Origin: a virus
Length of the DNA: 49,649 bases
Virus record (IMG/VR): IMGVR_UViG_3300042309_002738
Coordinates: 1 to 49,649 of that record
Direction: 5' to 3' (one strand)
Shown: positions 28,010 to 35,695 of the stretch, piece after piece
Position numbering within the stretch: the stretch's first letter is position 1
How the letters are laid out: every line of letters begins with the position of its first letter
Position numbers and translations under genes: made by a program
Notes under the pieces: generated by a model
The model's database searches: none
Seen by the model: the letters and a program-made list of their open reading frames with translations, nothing else
Told to the model about the DNA's origin: nothing

Positions 28010-29182
28010 TCAACCTATTGTTATTGATTTACCTAGAGGCATTGGGATATAACGCAACTGTTTATTAAGATTTTCAGCTGCAGTTGCATCACTTTCCAAC
28101 ATCTTTGCATGTGTTAGGTTGGCTAAAAATTCTTTCATTTGCGTAATAAGTTTTTCCTTATCTTCTCTACCCTGTGAAACTAAAGCTTCACCATTTAATT
28201 GTAGGTCTGCATTTGGTATTGGTATGCTTTGAAATTTTGAACGAATTAAACCAAGAAGTTCCTTACAAAGCGCAAGAGTGTACTGGCGTATCCATTGACG
28301 ACCAGGTTGGTTAATCGTTGAAAACGGTAGATTACCTAATGGAAAGTTATTAGGTCCAGATATTCCATTGATTGAATCATCTTGATATGCAGGTTTATAT
28401 GGATCATGAGGTGGCATCAACTTAATGTAAAGTTTTCCAGTTTGAAGGTCAGTTGTCGGTATTGGATAAATTCTCAGCTTCGTTCCAAGAACCTCATAAC
28501 TATAATTCGATCTTCTTACCCTAAATGCTGATTCTAACATTCCTCTCCTAAGAACATCTTCAAATATGGGAAGAACATAAAAAACTGTAGAATTTACATA
28601 AGACTCATAGTTGAAGTTTGTTGCAAGGAAATTGGTGATGTTAGATGCGTTCAATAAAAATGTTTGTGCTGCAAGAGGTTCAAAATGAAATATCTCAACT
28701 ATTTTTAATTTTCCTTTTGACCCTGATGGAAGAGAATTGTAAACATTGCTCCCGGAAACTACATCTTTTACCTCAGTGTAGATATCGTAATCTTGCCTTC
28801 CATTCTCAAGATCAACATACCCTAAGGTAGCGTTATAAGACCCTCCTACATATGCCTCTGTAGCATAAGGTTCAGCCATTCTCAACAAGTATTCTAGGGT
28901 TTGCCTCGCGTATTTGTTCGTAAGATCTGTAGTTGTTGAACCTCCCAATACGTTTGTTATCTCTGATGATATCTTCGTTTCATGTATCAACCTGCTATAT
29001 TCACAACACGCCTCTTCAAAGCAAGCCCACACTTCTTTTCTTGTCAACTCAACAGAGAGAACATCGTCTCCAAGCTTTCGCTTCACAAATGTAACCATAG
29101 AATCAGCTTCTGTTTGAAATACTGAATCTGAATCAAAAAAACCAAAAGGTGTGGGATTGATTGTGCTGTTGAAACTAGGCAT
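28010..29182 (-). CDS. 13: gp13-like neck / head completion protein
   Basis: 390 aa. The N-terminal part (MVTFVKRKLGDDVLSVELTRKEVWACFEEACCEYSRL) is the typical opening of T4 gp13-family neck proteins; TKLRIYPIP and an QWIRQYTLALCKELLGLIRSKF helix follow. This family forms a ring under the portal after DNA packaging and holds the gp14 layer. It is the first gene after a strong terminator at 29251-29274 and begins the neck-tail operon 13-14-15-18. Six short tracts of Asn/Ser suggest loops at the virion surface. Confidence 0.75.
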   Translation of the reverse strand: MPSFNSTINPTPFGFFDSDSVFQTEADSMVTFVKRKLGDDVLSVELTRKEVWACFEEACCEYSRLIHETKISSEITNVLGGSTTTDLTNKYARQTLEYLLRMAEPYATEAYVGGSYNATLGYVDLENGRQDYDIYTEVKDVVSGSNVYNSLPSGSKGKLKIVEIFHFEPLAAQTFLLNASNITNFLATNFNYESYVNSTVFYVLPIFEDVLRRGMLESAFRVRRSNYSYEVLGTKLRIYPIPTTDLQTGKLYIKLMPPHDPYKPAYQDDSINGISGPNNFPLGNLPFSTINQPGRQWIRQYTLALCKELLGLIRSKFQSIPIPNADLQLNGEALVSQGREDKEKLITQMKEFLANLTHAKMLESDATAAENLNKQLRYIPMPLGKSITIG

Positions 29183-29250
29183 GGTTCACCGATATCTTAT
29201 GATAAGTATTCAAGAACAGCTACGTATCTTTATCGAATTTTACAAAAACA

Positions 29251-29274
29251 AAAAGCCTCAATAAAGAGGCTTTT
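29251..29274. terminator. Bidirectional intrinsic terminator
   Basis: aaaagcctc (29251-29259), loop aataaa, and gaggctttt (29266-29274) form a perfect 9-bp stem. On the minus strand it is followed by TTTTTGTTTTTG, so it ends the transcript of the 72-aa and upstream genes and separates it from the gp13-like operon. The plus strand is followed only by a short T-run. Confidence 0.8.
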
Positions 29275-29299
29275 ATACGACAATAAAGTTTTAATTTTA

Positions 29300-29518
29300 T
29301 TACATTCCAGAAATTAGTGCTTGTACAGCAGTTTTTACTCTTTCTTGTAGCTCTTTCGGAAGTGCAGATAACAGTATATAAGTTTCTGGTTTCAAATGTT
29401 GCTGTGGTGACCCGCCTTCTACCATATATGAGTTTGTTTGCACACCTACCCTAAGTGTAAGTGGAGGCAATCCTTCCCTACTGTGAATGATCGGTTGATA
29501 TAAATCTACTTTCTGCAT
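29300..29518 (-). CDS. Small conserved-looking hypothetical protein
   Basis: 72 aa: a polar N-terminal beta part (LPPLTLRVGVQTNSYMVEGG) and a C-terminal helix (LPKELQERVKTAVQALI). Its ATG overlaps the stop of the upstream 59-aa gene (TGATATG), showing translational coupling. No family is recognised. It is the last gene before the terminator at 29251-29274. Confidence 0.65.
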   Translation of the reverse strand: MQKVDLYQPIIHSREGLPPLTLRVGVQTNSYMVEGGSPQQHLKPETYILLSALPKELQERVKTAVQALISGM

Positions 29519-29519
29519 A

Positions 29520-29699
29520 TCAACCTTTCAATACACTTGATGTATTTTTTAAATTTTCATTCATTATTTGAAACTTTTCTTTTAGCTGAAAGAGTTGTTC
29601 CTCTAAGGAAACAACACTATAACCATTTATTCTATTAAAATTAATCTTTTCTTCTAGTTGTAGAATCTGCTCAAGCAAGTCTTGTGTTGTAGCTGACAT
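29520..29699 (-). CDS. 59-aa coiled-coil protein
   Basis: A short gene starting ATG at 29699 and ending TGA at 29520: begins MSATTQDLLEQILQLEEKIN and continues as a Leu/Glu/Lys heptad-like helix to LKNTSSVLKG. It is real rather than chance because its stop overlaps the start of the next gene and it fills an otherwise empty gap in a tightly packed operon. No function is known; small coiled coils in this position could be virion linkers or assembly helpers. Confidence 0.6.
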   Translation of the reverse strand: MSATTQDLLEQILQLEEKINFNRINGYSVVSLEEQLFQLKEKFQIMNENLKNTSSVLKG

Positions 29700-29722
29700 A
29701 GTCGAATTATAATATAGATTAG

Positions 29723-30331
29723 TTATTTGTTTTTTGACGCAAACTTTTCACGCAAAGTTTTTTGCTTATTTTTTGTACTTACTTTTGAAATAGGCAATTT
29801 AGTCTCAGCAATATTTGTTATCTGCTTTTTTTCCTTTATAAAAGGATTTTCAAGAACATATTCTTGCTCTTTTACGATTATTTTTTGTTGTACAGTTTGA
29901 ACAGGTTGTTGCATAGCAGCTTGTTGGATAATAGGTTGTTGTACAACAGGTTGTTGAACCACTAGTGGAACAGCTGAGACTTTTATCTCTTGTTTTGTTG
30001 GTTGGACTATTTGTATTGCTTCTGCAAATACCCTCATTGTCTTTTTGAAATTCAACTGAAACTGTACAGGAGAGAAATATCTATTTTCTACAAGAACTTC
30101 TACTCTTGCAGAATACAGTCCTTCCTGTATCTTCCCTTTCATTTGAGGAATTACAAATTGGACAACCCCATCTTCTTGTGTTCCTCTACCTGGGAACATG
30201 TAAGAAATTTCTGGGCTTTCGCAGACTAACCTAACTTTTACAGGGGTTGATGATCCTTCAACCTTAATCTTAAAAGCTAGTTCGTTAGATTCTTCTACAT
30301 CTAAGGTTATTGTTTCTGCTAACTGTTCCAT
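29723..30331 (-). CDS. Hypothetical protein with Gln/Val repeat linker
   Basis: 202 aa. Residues 1-105 look like a single beta-sandwich domain (VKVRLVCESPEISYMFPGRG, then EGLYSARVEVLVENRYFSPVQFQLNF). Residues about 120-150 are a repetitive linker of QQPVVQQPIIQQ type, followed by a Lys-rich tail. The pattern of a folded domain on a flexible arm suits a virion surface or neck component, but no family is recognised. It lies 14 bases downstream of the 110-aa gene. Confidence 0.6.
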   Translation of the reverse strand: MEQLAETITLDVEESNELAFKIKVEGSSTPVKVRLVCESPEISYMFPGRGTQEDGVVQFVIPQMKGKIQEGLYSARVEVLVENRYFSPVQFQLNFKKTMRVFAEAIQIVQPTKQEIKVSAVPLVVQQPVVQQPIIQQAAMQQPVQTVQQKIIVKEQEYVLENPFIKEKKQITNIAETKLPISKVSTKNKQKTLREKFASKNK

Positions 30332-30344
30332 TTCACGTTAAATA

Positions 30345-30677
30345 TTACTTAACTCTGTTAATTGTAATCTTTATATCTTCCCAAGCAGACCTTGTTCTTG
30401 TTGATACGTTTTCTGCCATAACAGCAATCTTTCTAGATAGATTGACTTTTACAGATAAATGTCCCTGAATGTTCTCTTTTGGCTTCTCATCATTTATTCT
30501 AATCAATTTTGCCCAAACAACAACGTCTTCTAACTCCTTAACTAATCTTTGAGCGCTAGACCTTCCTCTTCTAACAATTCTTATTACTTCTTCAATAAAG
30601 CGCCGACCATAACCCATGGTAATGAAACCCTGATAGCCGGGTTTGTTCCGCCCAAGACCACGGGTAACGATTCTCAT
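30345..30677 (-). CDS. Basic hypothetical protein
   Basis: 110 aa, rich in Arg in its first half (GYGRRFIEEVIRIVRRGRSSAQRL) and beta-rich in its second (GHLSVKVNLSRKIAVMAENV). Its ATG overlaps the stop of the upstream 180-aa gene by four bases (30674-30677), indicating coupling. No family recognised; likely a small virion or assembly protein by context. Confidence 0.6.
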   Translation of the reverse strand: MRIVTRGLGRNKPGYQGFITMGYGRRFIEEVIRIVRRGRSSAQRLVKELEDVVVWAKLIRINDEKPKENIQGHLSVKVNLSRKIAVMAENVSTRTRSAWEDIKITINRVK

Positions 30678-31216
30678 GAAACGATTTTCTTTCTCTCGAA
30701 CACAGATTCCATTGAAGGGCTACCTGATTCATCAAATAGGTTAAACCTTGCAATCTCAGTCAGGTTATCTTCCTTATAGAAGATCATCTGGTTGTTCATC
30801 ATCTTCCAACGTCCTGCAGTAAAGTCTCTAATCAGCGCTACGTCAATTTTCAATTGTGTTAAATCATCTTTTGCCCCAGATAGAACTGTTGCTGCCATAC
30901 TAACAGCATCGTTAACTGCCGAAATTGAAGCTGTCAGTTCAAAAAACTGTTTCAAGTTATTCACGGTTTCAGAAGCATAATAAGTCTTTGGAAAAGCTGT
31001 TCCTGTATCCCATAGTATTTGGTATGAAGGATCACTGTGAGGGAAATGAGGGGCTGCAGAATATATTCCTGGTGCTACTTGAGTTACTCCGTCCGTAGTT
31101 CTTGGTTCTACAATTGATCCCGTAATATCAAGAATAGTATAACCTACACCGCTTGAACCCGTGGCGTTGGCTTTTGATGATCCAAAATCTACATTAAAGA
31201 GATTATAAGCATGCAT
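30674..31216 (-). CDS. Virion-associated hypothetical protein (adaptor-like)
   Basis: 180 aa. The N-terminus YTILDITGSIVEPRTT and PGIYSAAPHFP looks like a beta domain, the middle is helical, and the end GRWKMMNNQMIFYKEDNLTEIARFNLFDESGSPS matches a short C-terminal module I have seen in many phage proteins encoded near head-tail joining or fibre genes (G-R-W-K-x-x-x-x-x-M-x-F-Y...A-x-F-x-L). Its biochemical role is not known. It starts the small gene cluster that follows the J-domain gene. Confidence 0.6.
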   Translation of the reverse strand: MHAYNLFNVDFGSSKANATGSSGVGYTILDITGSIVEPRTTDGVTQVAPGIYSAAPHFPHSDPSYQILWDTGTAFPKTYYASETVNNLKQFFELTASISAVNDAVSMAATVLSGAKDDLTQLKIDVALIRDFTAGRWKMMNNQMIFYKEDNLTEIARFNLFDESGSPSMESVFERKKIVS

Positions 31217-31234
31217 ACTACGATTATATTGAAA

Positions 31235-31879
31235 TTATCTACGCTTTTTCTTTTTTCTATGACGACGGAGCATATTTTCAATAACTACCTTTTTTTCTTC
31301 TGGCGCCTCTGCCCACGACCACAAAACGTTGTTCTTGACTTCATCAAGCTTTTTTTCTAACTCTTTTGCTCTTGCATCTAGAAGATCTAATGTTTTTTCT
31401 GACAATTGCTCTATTTTAATGAACAGCTGAATTGCTATTTCAATTATTTCTTCATAGCTTCCATTGTTATATGCATTTAAGGAACGTTTATACAACTCAG
31501 TCATTTCTAGGTCATTACCTGTTCTATCTGGATGTGTTTTTATCGCTATTTGCTTCCATATTTTTTTGATGTCATCAGATACGTCAGGTTGATTTGAATC
31601 TAAGACTACATTTTCATCACGTTTTTCTTCAACATTACCGTTGTCTTCTTTTATATTTTCATCAATATTTTTTACCTCGGTATTTCCAATTTCATCTTGA
31701 TTCACTTTATCTTCAGGTAATACTTGGTTCCCGAGTTCTTCAGGCTCTTCTTTTTCTTGATATCTTTTTGCAAACTCAGATTCATGCTCCTGTAATTCTA
31801 ACTTTTTTGTTTCAATCTCAAGTTTAAGATAGCCAAGCTTATGTAAAAGGAGCTTTGTTTTTTTATCAGAAAAATTCAT
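31235..31879 (-). CDS. J-domain (DnaJ-like) protein
   Basis: 214 aa. A Glu/Lys-rich coiled coil (1-100) is followed by a J-domain core: helix II IKKIWKQIAIKTHPDRTGND with the invariant His-Pro-Asp at 116-118, and helix III ELYKRSLNAYNNGSYEEIIEI. The C-terminus is helical and ends in a Lys/Arg cluster (RRHRKKKKRR). J-domains stimulate Hsp70 ATPase, so this protein probably recruits the host DnaK, perhaps to virion assembly. The rest of DnaJ (zinc and substrate domains) is absent. It is the first gene of a minus-strand operon, divergent from the plus-strand fibre gene. Confidence 0.75.
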   Translation of the reverse strand: MNFSDKKTKLLLHKLGYLKLEIETKKLELQEHESEFAKRYQEKEEPEELGNQVLPEDKVNQDEIGNTEVKNIDENIKEDNGNVEEKRDENVVLDSNQPDVSDDIKKIWKQIAIKTHPDRTGNDLEMTELYKRSLNAYNNGSYEEIIEIAIQLFIKIEQLSEKTLDLLDARAKELEKKLDEVKNNVLWSWAEAPEEKKVVIENMLRRHRKKKKRR

Positions 31880-31940
31880 GCTTTATTACAATAACTAGCG
31901 GCTTTGTGAGGTGATTTATGCAAAAAATGAAAAAAAATCG

Positions 31941-31972
31941 TTGTTGAACTTTATATATATGATTTGGAGGAG
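31941..31972 (+). promoter_or_regulatory. Possible promoter and ribosome site for the plus-strand island
   Basis: In the 149-base divergent gap, ttgttg (31941) and the A/T run tttatatatat (31950-31960) precede a strong ribosome site ggaggag (31966-31972). The A/T run resembles a T4-type late promoter core in composition but not exactly. No better promoter is visible for the strongly biased gene at 32029. Confidence 0.35.
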
Positions 31973-31979
31973 TTCAATA

Positions 31980-32012
31980 ATGAACAACTCTAATTTAAGG
32001 GTAAAACCATAA
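31980..32012 (+). CDS. Possible 10-aa leader peptide (uORF)
   Basis: ATG at 31980 with GGAGGAG seven bases upstream opens a reading frame of ten codons, MNNSNLRVKP, then TAA at 32010-32012. The main gene starts 16 bases later, with a weaker AAGGAAG site. The uORF's ribosome site is better placed and stronger than that of the main gene, so it may control translation of the fibre protein. Confidence 0.4.
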   Translation: MNNSNLRVKP

Positions 32013-32028
32013 AAAAGGAAGATAAGAC

Positions 32029-34263
32029 ATGTCTAGAACAAGAGTTCAACAATCACAGATTTCAGGATCACTTTCAGTTGATGTTAGCGATAGCTATGTT
32101 GCAGCAGATGCACTAACACGTGCAGAGGGCGGAAGCAGCACCCTAGTCGCAGATCTCAACGATCTTCGCAAGCAGCTCAACAGAATCATCGGTGAAGGTT
32201 CATGGTCAGCAGCTCTCGCTGGTGAGCAGGACCTCTCAGACATCTACGGTGCATTGCACGTAGATGCATCGGACAACGCAGAGTTCCAAGCTGACCTCAG
32301 CGTGAAGGGCAACACCACACTCGGTGATGCAGCAACGGACACAATCACATTCAACGCTGTCGCAGCTTCAGACCTCGACATGGCAGGTTCATACACTGTC
32401 AAGGGAATTCAACAGGCTGACACAGCAGGCGAAGCTCTCGCTTGGGGTCAAAATGCAGAAGTCTCCGACCTCGTCGTCACAGCAGGAGACTTCACTGTCA
32501 GCGCAGACGGCAACGTAAGCGCGGGCGGTACACTCAACGTCACAGGCAAGGCAGACTTTGCCGATATCGTTGATGTTGCTGGTACACTCTCAGCATCAGC
32601 AATCAAGATCGACGGCGACGTAGCTGGCCGCCTCTACTTTGTTGATCCATCAACACTCGAGATCCAAGACTCAGCAGACCTTGTCTTCTCAGCCGGCGCA
32701 CTCAACATCACAGGCGCTCTAACAGCATCACTAGGTGTTTCTGTAGGTGGAGACCTCAACGTCGCAGGACCAGCAGTGTTCCAAGACGGTGTAACAATCT
32801 CCAACGGTGGAGCAATCATCGACGGCGACCGCCTCGAGGTCACAGGTTCAATGGGAGTGACAGGCGAAGTTGACTTCGACAGCACACTCAACGTTGACGG
32901 CGCAGTTACACTTGGCAGCACACTCAATGTTAGCGGCCAGGCAGACTTTGCTGGAATCGTTGATGTTGCAGGTACGCTCTCGGCTTCAGCAGTGAAGATC
33001 GATGGCGACGTTGCACAACGTCTCTACATCGTCGATGCCGACGGTTCACTCAAGGATGAGTCAAAGCTCACCTTCGACGGCTCAGAACTCTGGGTTGACG
33101 GAGACCTTGAAGTTGCCGGTGGCGACATCACCATGTCAGAGGGCGTTGCAATGGCAAGCTCTGCTGGTGGCAAGCTCACAATCACAGCAGCTGACGAAGT
33201 TGAGCTCTCAGGAGACCTCGACGTACAGGGCGGCAAGATCTACTTGTCAAACGGTGCAACAATTGACAGCGAAACAGCTGGCACATTGTTGCTCACAGAG
33301 GACATTGTCGCAGCATCCGGTGACCTCAAGGTCGGCGGAAACGACATCCTCGACAGCGCAGACGCAACAGTCATCTCTTTCAAGACTGTCAACGGTATCG
33401 CATCTAGCGTCGAAGTTGCTAACAATATGGAAGTCAAGGGCGATATGTTCCTTGCAGTCAGCGCCTCGTTCTCAGGTGACGTAACTGTGCAAGGAGACCT
33501 CAACATTCAAGGTAAGATGACATACATCGACACCGAGAATCTAAAGGTACAAGATGCACTCATCCACCTCAACGTTGCTGGTGATTCATTGTCATCACCA
33601 CGTGGTGTTGTGTTCCATGGTGGACAAGCATATGATGATCTCGCGTTCGGGGCAAAACCAAACTCAGGAGACTTCGTCTTTGCAAAGGAAGTTGACGACT
33701 CAGACGTTGACGCTGGAAACAGCGATATCTTTGCTTCAGCAAAACTTGCTGCTGCATGGATGTCAACAATGCAGCTAGGTGATCGTGAAGGTTCACTCAG
33801 CGGCTCTCTATCAGCATCTGCGGCAGGTATCGAACTTGCATCAGCAGCAGGTAAGGAACTCGCTGTATCAGCAGCAGCCGACCTCCTCCTCTCAGCTAAC
33901 GGTGAGACAGCAATCAGCTTCATCGAGTCAGGTGAATATGCAGCATTCAATGCTCAGTTCCCCGGCTCATCGCTCGTTGCAGCAATCGTTGCAGCAGGTG
34001 GTAACTTCAAGCAGGATTCGTTCTTGCCAGGAGCTGTCGCAGCAAACACAGCAATCGACTTCGAGGCAGCCCTCGGATTCGAGCTTCGTTCAGCAGCAGT
34101 TGCTGACGACGCAGCAAAGAAGCTCGCAATGGATGTGTACCTCAACGGTGTTCGCCTAGCCTACACCGAAGACTACACAGTCTTTAGCACAACAGAGATC
34201 AAGCTCACAATGGCAACAGTGGCAGACGATCGTCTCCTCATCGTTGTCCACAACGCACTCTGA
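32029..34263 (+). CDS. Repetitive beta fibre / virion structural protein
   Basis: 744 aa on the plus strand, against the run of the operon. It is built of repeated short beta units of the form G-x-L-x-V-x-G-x-x-x-F (GTLNVTGKADFADIVDVAGT, GDLNVAGPAVF and so on), as in beta-helical or triple-beta phage fibres. IDTENLKVQDALIHLN (about 507-522) is a motif common in T4-like fibre and whisker proteins. The C-terminal domain ends YLNGVRLAYTEDYTVF, a typical capping beta unit. Codons are strongly C-ending (gac, ctc, aac, atc), unlike most of the window, suggesting very high expression. Candidates are a head fibre, whisker or tail fibre; which one is open. It ends at a clear terminator (34303-34326). 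Confidence 0.75.
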   Translation: MSRTRVQQSQISGSLSVDVSDSYVAADALTRAEGGSSTLVADLNDLRKQLNRIIGEGSWSAALAGEQDLSDIYGALHVDASDNAEFQADLSVKGNTTLGDAATDTITFNAVAASDLDMAGSYTVKGIQQADTAGEALAWGQNAEVSDLVVTAGDFTVSADGNVSAGGTLNVTGKADFADIVDVAGTLSASAIKIDGDVAGRLYFVDPSTLEIQDSADLVFSAGALNITGALTASLGVSVGGDLNVAGPAVFQDGVTISNGGAIIDGDRLEVTGSMGVTGEVDFDSTLNVDGAVTLGSTLNVSGQADFAGIVDVAGTLSASAVKIDGDVAQRLYIVDADGSLKDESKLTFDGSELWVDGDLEVAGGDITMSEGVAMASSAGGKLTITAADEVELSGDLDVQGGKIYLSNGATIDSETAGTLLLTEDIVAASGDLKVGGNDILDSADATVISFKTVNGIASSVEVANNMEVKGDMFLAVSASFSGDVTVQGDLNIQGKMTYIDTENLKVQDALIHLNVAGDSLSSPRGVVFHGGQAYDDLAFGAKPNSGDFVFAKEVDDSDVDAGNSDIFASAKLAAAWMSTMQLGDREGSLSGSLSASAAGIELASAAGKELAVSAAADLLLSANGETAISFIESGEYAAFNAQFPGSSLVAAIVAAGGNFKQDSFLPGAVAANTAIDFEAALGFELRSAAVADDAAKKLAMDVYLNGVRLAYTEDYTVFSTTEIKLTMATVADDRLLIVVHNAL
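32531..33035 (+). repeat. Two ~110-bp direct repeats in the fibre gene
   Basis: The copy at about 32531-32645 and the copy at about 32921-33035 are offset by 390 bases and encode nearly the same sequence (VDVAGTLSASA, KIDGDV, RLY, VD). They show an in-frame duplication of a 130-aa block inside the fibre. Confidence 0.75.
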
Positions 34264-34302
34264 TAGTCTAAACAAGCTCCCAAATACAATCTAAGGTGAG
34301 CG

Positions 34303-34336
34303 TCGAGGGTCCGCAAGGACCCTCGATTTTTTTATT
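34303..34336 (+). terminator. Intrinsic terminator after the fibre gene
   Basis: tcgagggtcc (34303-34312), GCAA tetraloop, ggaccctcga (34317-34326), then seven T. A perfect 10-bp stem with a GNRA-type loop and T-run: a textbook terminator for the plus-strand fibre gene. Confidence 0.93.
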
Positions 34337-34378
34337 TAATTATGGAAAATTCATTATGAAACTGTTATATTTAAGGTC

Positions 34379-34960
34379 ATGAGCGATAAAGAAAATTTGG
34401 ATAAGTTAGCAACACTAGAATCTTCACTCTCTGTTTCACTTGAAAAGAAAAAATCTGAACTCACTGCCACAAAGGGGGGAGTTTCTGCCACAAAAGAGAT
34501 ACTAAAGAATCATAAAGAATTCTTAGAAAAATCTAAGTTGGAACTAAAGGAACTAGTTTCAAAGAATAATCTAAACCAAGATGTGGCCCAGTATGTGTCC
34601 GTGTGGCTCAACAAGACAACAAAGCATATAGAAGAGTACATGGACATGTTGAAGAGTGCTAGAGATATAAAGACGGGTGAAATAATAACGATAGATAATG
34701 TTATAAAAGAAATGACGAAGACTGTGGAAGTCCCGTCAGAAGAATCAGCTACAAAAAACGTAGACGTTCCACAATACCTACCTGTCACAAACGTACCAAA
34801 TGAAAAGAAAGAAGTCGTAGAACAAAAGTTTTTTTCTGTCTCCAAAGAGCCTGAAGCGGGTGAGAAACCAAAAAAGAAAAGAGGAAGACCAGATCAGGTA
34901 GGAAAGATAGGAGAAACAGTGAAAAGAATCAAGGAATCAAAACTAAAAAAGAATCAATAG
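34379..34960 (+). CDS. Coiled-coil protein with basic AT-hook-like tail
   Basis: 193 aa. Residues 5-60 and 75-115 are helical with heptad features; the C-terminal third is basic and includes KPKKKRGRPDQV, whose RGRP core is that of an AT-hook, which binds the minor groove of AT-rich DNA. No family is recognised. It starts after the terminator of the fibre gene (TTAAGG ribosome site) and ends in a 7-base convergent overlap with the minus-strand gene at 34954, an arrangement that could let the two transcripts interfere. DNA binding is inference. Confidence 0.65.
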   Translation: MSDKENLDKLATLESSLSVSLEKKKSELTATKGGVSATKEILKNHKEFLEKSKLELKELVSKNNLNQDVAQYVSVWLNKTTKHIEEYMDMLKSARDIKTGEIITIDNVIKEMTKTVEVPSEESATKNVDVPQYLPVTNVPNEKKEVVEQKFFSVSKEPEAGEKPKKKRGRPDQVGKIGETVKRIKESKLKKNQ

Positions 34961-35682
34961 GAATATGTTGCTGTGAGATTGAAAGTCTCAAGCGGTGCAT
35001 AGACCATAGTGATTGTGTTTCCTGAAAGAGTATAATCGGCGTTCTGCAGTTGTAGGACGCCGTTCACAAATAACATAAGTGAGCTAGATGGTGATGGGAC
35101 ATTACTGGTTGTAAAAGTAAGGTTGGCACCATTTTTCGTACCAGAGACGATCTCCATCCATGAGATAGATGTACCTGATTGCACGTAAGAGTATGTTGCA
35201 ACTACCTTGCTTCCCCATTGTGGTGGTATTGCCAGCGTCACTGAATTTGAAGAAAGTGTGTAATCGTATTCAGAACCTTGCATTTGTAGGACACCATTCA
35301 CGAAAAACATTAGTGAGTTTGTTGGTGATGGTGAGTTTGCGAGGTTAAACGTAGCATTTGTTCCATCTATATTTCCAGATGGAATTTCCATGAATTGCCA
35401 TGAAACAGTCGTGACAGAAGATGAAGACGATGATGAAGATGAAGCAAATTCTACTAAGTGTACATCTTCAATTCCATCCCTGTACCAAAACTTTCTTGCG
35501 ACACCGGCGATGATGAGTCTAACTTCCATTGATTGGAAGCGAATCGGGTATGGTATTGAAGAATTTGCTAGGGATACAGCATCAACTACGTTAGCAGCAG
35601 AATATGGTCCAGACCACGTGTCTACGGGAACCGGATTGACCGGTTGCACTCCGAAAGGAAGTTGAAGACCCGTAGAAGACAT
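34954..35682 (-). CDS. Tail-fibre/adaptor-like protein with two repeat domains
   Basis: 242 aa. N-terminal 80 residues (VNPVPVDTWSGPYSAANVVD, then IPYPIRFQSMEVRLII and KFWYRDGIEDVHLVEF) look like a virion attachment domain. A run of nine serines follows, then two copies of a beta domain of about 70 aa: W-x-E-I-P/V-S-G...SLM-x-FVNGVLQ-x-Q...YTLS...ATYSY. Such NGVLQ-type repeats are common in phage fibre proteins. It is downstream of the 453-aa structural gene on the same strand, and its 3' end overlaps the plus-strand gene by 7 bases. Confidence 0.65.
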   Translation of the reverse strand: MSSTGLQLPFGVQPVNPVPVDTWSGPYSAANVVDAVSLANSSIPYPIRFQSMEVRLIIAGVARKFWYRDGIEDVHLVEFASSSSSSSSSVTTVSWQFMEIPSGNIDGTNATFNLANSPSPTNSLMFFVNGVLQMQGSEYDYTLSSNSVTLAIPPQWGSKVVATYSYVQSGTSISWMEIVSGTKNGANLTFTTSNVPSPSSSLMLFVNGVLQLQNADYTLSGNTITMVYAPLETFNLTATYSY

Positions 35683-35695
35683 AGGTTATCTTGCA

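Noticed and set aside
33002-33484. Ser/Gln-rich second frame inside the fibre gene
   Set aside because: A by-product of the strong C-ending codon bias of the real frame.
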